From: F1-120-MAGs118 sp013360535
GTDB lineage: Bacteria > Planctomycetota > UBA1135 > GCA-002686595
Reading direction: 5' to 3'
Length of the DNA: 64,000 bases
Assembly: GCA_026647215.1 (NCBI GenBank)
Contig: JAPKHC010000020.1
Location: 48,964-112,963, forward strand
A model generated the notes under the pieces. It was given only the letters and a program-made list of their open reading frames with translations, had not been told where the DNA came from and searched no databases. The stretch's first letter is position 1; the number at the start of each line of letters is the position of its first letter. Below, in pieces: positions 1 through 8,957 of the stretch. A program made the translations under genes and the position numbers.

Positions 1-1
1 G

Positions 2-1423
2 CTGCTCGTGGTCGGCGGTCTCGACGGCAAGTCGCTCGTGGGCTCGGAGGCGGCGCTCGGGCTCGCGGCGAGCCTCGCGCGTGGCGTCGATGCGCTCCCG
101 CCCGGCATCACGGTGCTGTGCGTGCCCTTCGGTTCGCCGGCGGCGCTCGACCGCTACCTCGCTGACGGCCGCGGCGACGGCGGGGACGCGACGCCGGTCG
201 ACGACGACCGCGACGGCAAGGCGGACGAGGACGGTCCCGACGACGTCGACGGCGACGGGCTCGTGCTGCAGATGGTGATCGAGGATCCCGCGGGCGAGTG
301 GGTGCGCTGCGATGACGAGCGTTTCCTCGTGCGCGCCGAGGCCGGCGATTCTCCGCGCTACCGGCTCACGTGCGAGGGACAGGACGACGACGGCGACGGG
401 CGCTTCAACGAGGACGGGCCCGGTGGCGTGGTGCTCGACCGCAACTTCCCGCTCGAACGACCTGCGGGCTCCGACCCGCGCATCGGCCCGCTGCCCCTGT
501 CGCAGGCGCCCGCGCGCGCGCTCGCGGACCTCGCGCTCGCGCGGCGCACGTACGCGGTCGTGCTGCTGCAAGGCTCGCACGCGCTGCTCGCGACTCCCGG
601 CGGCGTCGAGAGTCTCGAGCGCTGGTGCGAGCCCGACCGCGCGCTGTACGAGCTGTGCCTGCGCGACTTCCGCACGGCGACGAACCGTGTGCAGGAGCGC
701 CCGCTCGCGCTGCGCGGCGCGCGCAACGAGGACCGCGGTGGGCTGGCGCTCGACTGGTTCGCGGTGGTGCCCGGCGCGCTCGCGCTCGAGGTCGCGCCGT
801 GGGGGCCGACGGTCGCCGAGCCGCAGCGGCCCGGCCCGCGCGATGCGCGTTTTCCGCTGGGAAGTGGCACGAATGGCCGGCGACCGCCGTCGGCACGCGA
901 CCGTGCGTGGACCTCGTGGCTCGACAACGTGACGGGTGGTTCGGCCTTCGTCGGCTGGCATCCGGCGACGCTCGCGGGTGGCACGCGCGTGTGGATCGGC
1001 GGCTGGAAGCCGTGGACGATCGAGAATCCGCCGGCGAGCGAGCTCGCGCGCGCGCTGGTGGGCCTCGACACGTTCGTGGGCGGCCTCGCCAGTGGTGCGC
1101 CGAAGCTCGAGCTCGAGGTGCGCGCGGAACGTGACGGCCAGATCGTGCGCGTGCGCGCGCGCGTGCGGAATGCGGGCCGCCTGCCGACGGCGCTCGCGGC
1201 CGGCTCCGCGGTGCGACCGACGCCGGGGCTGTCGCTCGCGATCGTGCTCGAGCCCGAGCAGCGCCTGCTCGCCGGGCGCGAGGTCGAGAACGCGGCGCGC
1301 CTCGTCGGTGGCGAGGCGAGCGCCGAGAAGGAATGGGTCGTGTTCGGGCCCGAGGGCAAGCGCATCGTGCTGCGCGCGAGCGCGCCGTGGTGCCTCGACG
1401 CGACGACGGAGCTCGCGCCGTGA
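2..1423 (+). CDS. M14 carboxypeptidase-like protein, probably inactive; 5' end outside window
   Basis: The reading frame is already open at the first bases, so the N-terminus is missing. The fold assignment rests on an LDRNFP segment (the substrate-binding Asn-Arg region of M14 zinc carboxypeptidases), on layout shared with the next gene, and on a C-terminal domain with an N-x-G-R-L-P-T motif. At the metal-site loop, where M14 enzymes have G-x-H-x-x-E, this protein has GLDGK, so both the His and the Glu are absent. The third ligand position lies in LLQGS, with Gln instead of His. Two Asp/Gly-rich inserts (about residues 60-80 and 120-140 of the visible part) resemble calcium-binding D-x-D-x-D-G loops. 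The stop codon overlaps the next gene's start (GTGA). Likely exported, but the signal region is not visible. I infer a binding or structural role rather than peptidase activity. Confidence 0.7.
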   Translation: MLVVGGLDGKSLVGSEAALGLAASLARGVDALPPGITVLCVPFGSPAALDRYLADGRGDGGDATPVDDDRDGKADEDGPDDVDGDGLVLQMVIEDPAGEWVRCDDERFLVRAEAGDSPRYRLTCEGQDDDGDGRFNEDGPGGVVLDRNFPLERPAGSDPRIGPLPLSQAPARALADLALARRTYAVVLLQGSHALLATPGGVESLERWCEPDRALYELCLRDFRTATNRVQERPLALRGARNEDRGGLALDWFAVVPGALALEVAPWGPTVAEPQRPGPRDARFPLGSGTNGRRPPSARDRAWTSWLDNVTGGSAFVGWHPATLAGGTRVWIGGWKPWTIENPPASELARALVGLDTFVGGLASGAPKLELEVRAERDGQIVRVRARVRNAGRLPTALAAGSAVRPTPGLSLAIVLEPEQRLLAGREVENAARLVGGEASAEKEWVVFGPEGKRIVLRASAPWCLDATTELAP

Positions 1424-2688
1424 TTCCCGCGCTGTTCGCCGCGCTCGCGCTCGCGCAGGAGCCGCAGCCGCCGATCACCGCCGAGCCCGACCGGCGCGTC
1501 GAGATCGAGCTCTCGAGCTACTACTCGCCGCGCCGGCTCGCGCTGACGCTGGCGGAGGTCGCGACGAAGTACCCCGAGCTCGTGCGCGTCGAGACGCTCG
1601 GCCAGAGCGAGGCCGGCACGCAGATCCCGGTCGTCACGCTCGCGCGCCTCGAAGGTGAGGATCCGCTCGCGCGGCCGGCGATGCTGGTCGTCGCGGGCTT
1701 CGGGCAGGAGGACCTGTTCTCGACCGAGCTCGCGCTCGCGCTGATCCGCCACGTCCTGCAGGAAAATCGCCGCGATCCGAGCGTGGCGGAGCTGCTCGAC
1801 CGTTGCGTGCTGCACGTCGTGCCGTGCCTCGACGTCGACCTGCGCGAGCGTGTGTTCACCGCGATCACCGACGGCAGGACCGAGGTCGCGCCGCGTGCGG
1901 TCGAGCTCGACCGCAACTTCCCCGGTGGCTGGGATCCGCTGGGCCACGCGGCGAGCGGGCCGTACCCGCTGTCGGTGCCCGAGGCTCGCGCGCTCGCCGA
2001 TTTCCTCGTCGCGCGGCCGAACATCGCCGTCTGCCAGCGTTTTCGCGGCGCAGGCACGCGCGCCGACGCCGCGCCGGCCTGGGCTGTTCCTGACCTCGGT
2101 GCCGCGCGCGAGCTCGCCGGCGAGCTCGGCTTCGACGGCCTCGAGTCGCTCGCGGGTGGCGCGGGCTCGTTCCTGCGCTTCGCCTACGGCGACCGGGGTG
2201 CGCTCGTGTTCCGCGCGCCGGCGACCTTCGAACGTGGGGGCCCGTGGGCGCTTCCGCCCGTTCAGGACCTCGCGCAACTCGGCCGTCAGGCCGCGCAGGC
2301 TTCGCTCAAGCTCACGCGCGCGCTCGCGCGGCTCGAGCTCGGCGCGCCGACCATCTCGACGCTCGCTCCCGGCCAGTGGACCGTCGAACTCGTGCTCAAC
2401 AACACGGGCCGCCTGCCGACATCGACCGCCCGCGCGCGCGAGCTCGGCACCGCGTCCGCCCCGATCCTCGAGCTCACCGGCGCTCGCCTCGTCGCCGCCG
2501 CACTCATCCGCGGCGAAGAATCCATCGCCCTGCCGCCCAAGGGCACGCGCCTCGAACTGCCCGACCTTTCCGGCCGCGAGAGCGTCACGCTGCGCCTGTT
2601 CCTCTCCGGCGACGCTGGCGTCGAAGTCACCACCTCCGTCCGCTCCACCCGCGCCGGCTCCTCCCGCGTCAGCTTCGCGCTGCGCTGA
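1420..2688 (+). CDS. secreted M14 carboxypeptidase-like pseudo-peptidase (paralogue of upstream gene)
   Basis: A 422-aa protein starting at a GTG that overlaps the upstream stop by four bases, which suggests translational coupling. The short hydrophobic N-terminus ending in ALAQ-E looks like a signal peptide, so the product is probably exported. M14 features are the LDRNFPGG segment at residues 163-170 and the C-terminal N-x-G-R-L-P-T domain shared with the preceding gene. The first metal-site motif reads A-G-F94-G-Q-E97: the zinc His is Phe, although the Glu is kept. The third ligand position appears to be Gln206. The two tandem genes are clear but diverged paralogues that lost the same ligands. 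I infer that they act together as non-catalytic exported proteins. A non-canonical metal site cannot be excluded without a structure. Confidence 0.75.
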   Translation: MIPALFAALALAQEPQPPITAEPDRRVEIELSSYYSPRRLALTLAEVATKYPELVRVETLGQSEAGTQIPVVTLARLEGEDPLARPAMLVVAGFGQEDLFSTELALALIRHVLQENRRDPSVAELLDRCVLHVVPCLDVDLRERVFTAITDGRTEVAPRAVELDRNFPGGWDPLGHAASGPYPLSVPEARALADFLVARPNIAVCQRFRGAGTRADAAPAWAVPDLGAARELAGELGFDGLESLAGGAGSFLRFAYGDRGALVFRAPATFERGGPWALPPVQDLAQLGRQAAQASLKLTRALARLELGAPTISTLAPGQWTVELVLNNTGRLPTSTARARELGTASAPILELTGARLVAAALIRGEESIALPPKGTRLELPDLSGRESVTLRLFLSGDAGVEVTTSVRSTRAGSSRVSFALR

Positions 2689-2874
2689 ACGTGCTGCGGC
2701 GAAGCTGCGAAGCCGCAACCTCGGGCTCGGAGCTTCAGCCTGGCACCGACGTTCGGTCGGATCGCTCCCGACGCGCGGCCTGAGGGTGGCGACGAGGGCG
2801 CCACCGCTCGGCGTCGATCGTTCGAAGCGAAGCCGCGAGGCGCAGGCGAGCGCGTGGGCGCGGTTCGGCGCTGG
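2689..2874. terminator. intergenic gap between convergent genes with GC-rich hairpin
   Basis: No coding region is seen here. A 7-bp stem (2785-2791 with 2799-2805) separates the plus-strand M14-like gene from the minus-strand YHS-like gene and may end transcription from both sides. There is no U-tract, so the terminator call is weak. Confidence 0.3.
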
Positions 2875-3168
2875 CTAGGGGATCTTGCCCTTGGCGATGG
2901 CCTTGGCGACGGCGGCGTCGCGCTCGGACTCGGTGAGCTTGTCCCACTTGGGCAGGCAGCCCTTGCAGCAGAAGCTGACCTTCTGGCCCTTCCAGTCGAC
3001 GACGATGTTCGGGTCGACCGGGTCGTCGAGCACGATCGCGCAGTACTCGTTGACGCTGACGATGGTGCCGGGCTTGCGAAGCTTGCACATCGGCTCGTCG
3101 GCGTCCTGCGTGCTCTGGCAGGCGACGAAGGCGAGGGCGGTCAGGAACAGGGCAAGGCGCGACTTCAT
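2875..3168 (-). CDS. small lipoprotein with YHS/TRASH-like metal-binding domain
   Basis: A 97-aa protein. The ATG at 3168 is chosen because it begins a clean lipoprotein signal (AFVAC, lipidated Cys17) and has a GAGGA ribosome site 7 nt upstream. The mature part contains C28, C43 and an F-C-C-K-G-C cluster (C67, C68, C71) after a V-D-W-K-G-Q-K strand. This matches the pattern of YHS-type domains (Tyr-x-Gly-Lys ... Phe-Cys-Cys-x-x-Cys), which bind heavy metals such as copper. It therefore probably sits on a membrane facing the periplasm and binds or delivers a metal. The M28-like gene lies 101 bp upstream on the same strand. A TACACT hexamer 31 nt before the start may be its own promoter. The metal is not determined by sequence. 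Confidence 0.75.
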   Translation of the reverse strand: MKSRLALFLTALAFVACQSTQDADEPMCKLRKPGTIVSVNEYCAIVLDDPVDPNIVVDWKGQKVSFCCKGCLPKWDKLTESERDAAVAKAIAKGKIP

Positions 3169-3269
3169 GCGGAATCCTCGGAGAAAGGGGGACTCCGGGA
3201 GTGTAGGCGCGCGAGCGGAGCCCGAACTCATCCCAAGGGCGCAGGCGAGCGGGCGAAGGGGCGTAGCGG

Positions 3270-4250
3270 CTACTTCGGGGCGGCGAGGCGGCGCTCGAGC
3301 GCGGGGAGTCCTGAGAGCACGAGCTTGCCTGCGACGGCGAGGCTCGCCTCGCTGCACTTGTCGAGCGTGTCCTCGTGCGTGTGCCAGTACGCGTTCTTCG
3401 GGCCGTACTCGAAGTCGATCAGGTCGAGCGAGGGGATGCCGACCTCGAGGAACGAGAGGTGGTCGTCGGCGATCGGCTGGCGGCTCGTCGAGAGGTGCTT
3501 CTCGAGGCCGGCGGAGCGCGCGGAGCTCGCGAACAGCTCGTACAGCCATGCCGTCGAGTACTCGTCGCGCTCGATCTTGAGGTCCTTGTCGCCGACCATG
3601 TCGATCACGATCGCGGCCTTCACGCGCGCTCGCTCGTTGCGGACCTTGAGCTGCGCGGCGTGGTGCTTCGAGCCGTAGCGGTTGTCGGGATCCTGCCAGT
3701 AGGAGCGCACGGCCTCCTCGCCGTCGACGAACAGGAAGCGGTAGGCGACGTCGCGTGGGCCGGCGGCGGCGAGGCCGCGCGCGAGCTCGAGCAGCACGGC
3801 GGTGCTCGACCCCGCGTCGTTCGCGCCGACGAACGGAAAGTCGAAGCGCTTCGTGTCGAAGTGCGAGATGAGCAGAACGAGCGGGGCCTCGGCGCCGCCC
3901 TTGGCCGCGAGATCCGCGTAGACGTTCGAGAACTCGACTTCTCCCGACGGCGTCACCGCCTTGAAGGGCTCGCGCACGGGCTCGAGGCCGGCCGACTTCA
4001 GTTCCGCCTCGAGCCACTTGCGTGTCGCCTCGAGCGAAGCGCTCCCGGCGGGACGCGGACCAAAAGCGACTTGCTTCTCGAGGTCACGCCAGGCGCGCGC
4101 GGAATCGAACTTCACGTCGACGGGCGGCGGAGGAGTGGGAGCTTGCGCAGGGGTCGAGCCCGCGTCGGGGCAGCTCGAGAGGCCGAGGCCCGCGAGAGCG
4201 GCGGAAAGCGAGAGCGCAAGGTGGGCGAGGCCGCGGCGGGAGGGGCGCAT
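3270..4250 (-). CDS. M28-family lipoprotein, glutaminyl-peptide cyclotransferase-like
   Basis: A 326-aa protein beginning at ATG 4250, which gives a lipoprotein signal with lipidated Cys27 (LSSC). The M28 metal-site residues are present in order: H130-x-D132, D145 in a GANDAGSS motif, E178-E179 in DGEE, D217 in VIDMVGD, and H290 in a Y-W-H-T-H-E-D-T segment. The DFEYGP...WHT...DTLDK ending resembles glutaminyl-peptide cyclotransferases (pyroglutamate formation on exported peptides) more than typical aminopeptidases. The protein should act outside the cytoplasm, anchored by lipid. A TACGCT hexamer nine bases before the start suggests a near-leaderless transcript. Choosing between cyclotransferase and aminopeptidase needs an assay. 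Confidence 0.85.
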   Translation of the reverse strand: MRPSRRGLAHLALSLSAALAGLGLSSCPDAGSTPAQAPTPPPPVDVKFDSARAWRDLEKQVAFGPRPAGSASLEATRKWLEAELKSAGLEPVREPFKAVTPSGEVEFSNVYADLAAKGGAEAPLVLLISHFDTKRFDFPFVGANDAGSSTAVLLELARGLAAAGPRDVAYRFLFVDGEEAVRSYWQDPDNRYGSKHHAAQLKVRNERARVKAAIVIDMVGDKDLKIERDEYSTAWLYELFASSARSAGLEKHLSTSRQPIADDHLSFLEVGIPSLDLIDFEYGPKNAYWHTHEDTLDKCSEASLAVAGKLVLSGLPALERRLAAPK

Positions 4251-4259
4251 GACGGCGCC

Positions 4260-4265
4260 AGCGTA
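4260..4265 (-). promoter_or_regulatory. TACGCT -10-like hexamer, near-leaderless
   Basis: The hexamer lies 9 nt before the ATG at 4250. It is part of the recurrent TANNNT pattern of this window. No clear -35 box is visible. Confidence 0.45.
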
Positions 4266-4464
4266 GCCGTTGCGCTTCGGGAGCGTCCACACCGGCGGCG
4301 CGGGGCGTTTCCTCGATTCGGGACGGCCGAGGGGCCTGCGGAGGCACGAGTTGGGGGGCGAGCGGAGCGGCCGGCGCGCTCGCGCAAGGCCCCGGCGGGG
4401 AGCGCCCGATCAAGGAGCTGGAGCGTCGGCGGCGCGCGGTGCGCGCCCTCCCGACCCAACCCCG

Positions 4465-6507
<2,043 letters not shown>

Positions 6508-6510
6508 GCC

Positions 6511-7617
6511 GTGTTCCGGATCGAGGCGGATCGCGAGCGCTTTCGCGAGATCGTCCGCGGTCGCATCCGCAGCGACCTGCGGCGCTACTTGTCGACGCCG
6601 GAGCTGCTCGCGAAGCACGCGGGCAAGACGGTGAGCGTGCCGCTGCCGCAGATCGAACTTCCGCACTTCGAGTTCGCGAACGAGGACGATGACGGCGTCG
6701 GGCAAGGGCAAGGCGCGCGAGGCGACGCCCTGTCCGAAGGGGGCGAGGGCGAGCCGGGCGAAGGCGCGGCGGGCAACGCAAACGCCGAACACGCCGTCGA
6801 AGTCGAGGTCGAGCTCGAGGAACTGGCGGAAATGCTCGGGCGAGAGCTCGGATTGCCGCACGTCGAGCCGCGCGGCCGACGCGAGATCGAGAGCGACGCG
6901 GGCCGCTACAACGGAGTGCGCTCGTCCGGTCCCGACTCGTTGCGCCACTTCCGGCGCACCTTTCGCAGCGCCCTGCGCCGCACGATCGCGTCGGGGCAGT
7001 GGGATCCCGAACATCCGCGTGTCGTCCCGCAGCGCGAGGACTTCCGCTTCAAGAGCCGCCGTCCGGCTCCCGTGCCCGACAGCTCGGCCGTGGTCTTTCA
7101 CATGATGGATGTGTCCGGTTCGATGGGGCGCGAGCAGAAGGAGATCGTGCGCATCGAGGCGTTCTGGATCGACACGTGGCTGCGCAGCCAGTACCGCAAC
7201 CTCGAGGTCGTCTATCTCGTGCATGACGCGACCGCGAAGCAGGTCGACCACGACACGTTCTTCCACCTGCGCGAGTCCGGCGGCACGCGCATCAGCTCGG
7301 CCTACGAGCTGTGCCTCGACCTGATCCGCTCGCGCTATCCCGCCGACGAGTGGAACATCTACCCGTTCCATTATTCCGATGGCGACAACTGGTCCGCGCG
7401 CGACACCGAACGTTGCGTCTCGCTGTTGCGCGACGAGCTGCTCCCGCGCGTGAACCAGTTCTGCTACGGGCAGGTGCGTTCGGCCTACGGCTCGGGCCAG
7501 TTCAAGAAGGACCTCGACCACGCGTTCCTCGGCGACGATCGGGTGGTCACGACGAACGTCGCCGAGCGCGACGAGATCGCCGACACGTTGCGCGCTTTCC
7601 TCGGAGCGGGGCGGTAG
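6511..7617 (+). CDS. yhbH: DUF444 (YeaH/YhbH) protein with VWA-like MIDAS
   Basis: A 368-aa protein that starts at GTG 6511, three bases after the prkA stop. The N-terminal half has an acidic, Gly-rich linker (about residues 65-95). The C-terminal half has a von Willebrand A-type metal site D200-V-S202-G-S204 preceded by a hydrophobic strand, as in the DUF444/YhbH family. Its stop shares the last base with a possible GTG start of the following spoVR gene, and translation is probably coupled. The family always travels with PrkA and SpoVR and has been implicated in the same stress regulon. Its molecular activity is not known. It is cytoplasmic by absence of a signal. Confidence 0.93.
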   Translation: MFRIEADRERFREIVRGRIRSDLRRYLSTPELLAKHAGKTVSVPLPQIELPHFEFANEDDDGVGQGQGARGDALSEGGEGEPGEGAAGNANAEHAVEVEVELEELAEMLGRELGLPHVEPRGRREIESDAGRYNGVRSSGPDSLRHFRRTFRSALRRTIASGQWDPEHPRVVPQREDFRFKSRRPAPVPDSSAVVFHMMDVSGSMGREQKEIVRIEAFWIDTWLRSQYRNLEVVYLVHDATAKQVDHDTFFHLRESGGTRISSAYELCLDLIRSRYPADEWNIYPFHYSDGDNWSARDTERCVSLLRDELLPRVNQFCYGQVRSAYGSGQFKKDLDHAFLGDDRVVTTNVAERDEIADTLRAFLGAGR

Positions 7618-7622
7618 TGGCG

Positions 7623-8924
7623 ATGGATGGCGCACGACGGTCGCAGTCGAGCCTGCCGCCGAACTTGCGGCGCTGGGCAGCGGAAATCGAGCGTGACGCG
7701 CGCTCGCGCGGGCTCGACTTCTTTGCGCTCGACTTCCGCTGGCTCGACGCCGCGGACGTCAACGGGCTCGCCGCCTACGGTGGTTTCCCCGTGCGCGCGC
7801 CGTCGTGGCGTTTCGGCATGGAGTACGAGCGCCTGTCGAAGACGCATGCGTGGGGCCTGTCGCGCATCTACGAGCTCGTGATCAACACCGACCCGGTGGT
7901 CGCGTACCTGGTGCGCTCGAACTCGGAGAGCGAGCAGAAGCTCGTGATGGCGCATGTCTGCGGGCACGCCGACTTCTTCCGTCACAACGCTTGGTTCGCG
8001 TCGACCGATCGCGGGATGCTCGACACGCTGGCGCAGCATGCGGTGCGAGTTCGCCGCGAGATCGAGCGGCACGGCATCGAACGTGTCGAGCGCTTCCTCG
8101 ACCTGTGCCTGAGTCTCGACACGCTCGTCGATCCTTACGACGAGCTGCGCCGCAGCCTGCGCAAGTCCGCCGCGGGCGGCGCCATCACGGCTCCGACCTA
8201 CGACGTGCTCGGATTCCTCGCGGAGAATGCGCCGCTGGAGGACTGGGAGCGCGAGCTCATCGCTCAAGTTCGCGCCGAGGCGCGTTACTTCCTGCCGCAG
8301 CGGCTCACGCGCATCATGAACGAAGGCTGGGCCTCCTTCTGGCACTCGCGCATCCTCACGGGAGGTGTGCTCGACTCCTCGGAGATCGTGGACTTCGCCG
8401 ACTGCCACAGTGGCGCGACCCAGCAGGCTCCGGGTCGGCTCAATCCCTACAAGCTCGGCATCGAGCTCTGGCGCCATGCGGAAGCGCGCGGCGAGGATCT
8501 CTTCAAGCTGCGGCGCGCGCACAATGACGCGTCCTTCGTCGACCTGCTGCTCGACGACGAGTTCGTCGCGCACCACGCGCTGTTCGTGCACCAGAAGAAC
8601 GCGCGCACCGGCAAGCAAGAGATCGCCGACCGCAGTGCGGCGAAGGTGCGCGAGCGCCTGCTTACGCAACTTGCGTGGGGCGGCCTGCCGCGCATCGAGC
8701 TCAGTGGCGTCGGCGATGGGCGCGCGCTCGAGCTCGTCCATCGCCACGACGGCCGCGACCTCGATTTGCAGAAGGCGAGCGACACGCTGCAGCGGGTTGC
8801 GACGCTCTGGAAGCGACCGGTGCGGCTCGCTACTCGCCTCGAGGGTGTCGCGAAGCGGCTGGTGTGGTCGGAAGGCACGTTCGAGAGCGTGGACGTGACC
8901 GAGTCCGCGCCGGATCCGGCGTGA
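7623..8924 (+). CDS. spoVR: SpoVR family protein
   Basis: A 433-aa protein. ATG 7623 is preferred; an in-frame GTG at 7617 overlapping the DUF444 stop is an alternative. The N-terminal W-A-x-E-I-E, the Y-G-G-F-P region, the R-x-G-M-E-Y-E-R segment and the H-G-H-x-x-F-x-x-N-x-x-F core (around residues 110-125) are hallmarks of SpoVR/YcgB. The family is named from a Bacillus cortex-formation mutant but occurs widely in non-sporulating bacteria. No other sporulation gene is seen here, so the trio is more likely a general stress or stationary-phase module. It is cytoplasmic and its biochemical role is unknown. Confidence 0.95.
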   Translation: MDGARRSQSSLPPNLRRWAAEIERDARSRGLDFFALDFRWLDAADVNGLAAYGGFPVRAPSWRFGMEYERLSKTHAWGLSRIYELVINTDPVVAYLVRSNSESEQKLVMAHVCGHADFFRHNAWFASTDRGMLDTLAQHAVRVRREIERHGIERVERFLDLCLSLDTLVDPYDELRRSLRKSAAGGAITAPTYDVLGFLAENAPLEDWERELIAQVRAEARYFLPQRLTRIMNEGWASFWHSRILTGGVLDSSEIVDFADCHSGATQQAPGRLNPYKLGIELWRHAEARGEDLFKLRRAHNDASFVDLLLDDEFVAHHALFVHQKNARTGKQEIADRSAAKVRERLLTQLAWGGLPRIELSGVGDGRALELVHRHDGRDLDLQKASDTLQRVATLWKRPVRLATRLEGVAKRLVWSEGTFESVDVTESAPDPA

Positions 8925-8957
8925 CGCGCTGCCGCACCGCGTGGTAGAGAGGCGCGC

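Noticed and set aside
358..2718. A 786-codon minus-strand open frame opposite the two M14-like genes
   Set aside because: Low-complexity translation with no motif, and opposite two paralogous genes with recognised family features.
8945..8950. TAGAGA before the GH127 gene as a TANNNT promoter
   Set aside because: It ends in A rather than T and the gene may be read through from spoVR, so it was not counted with the leaderless promoters.
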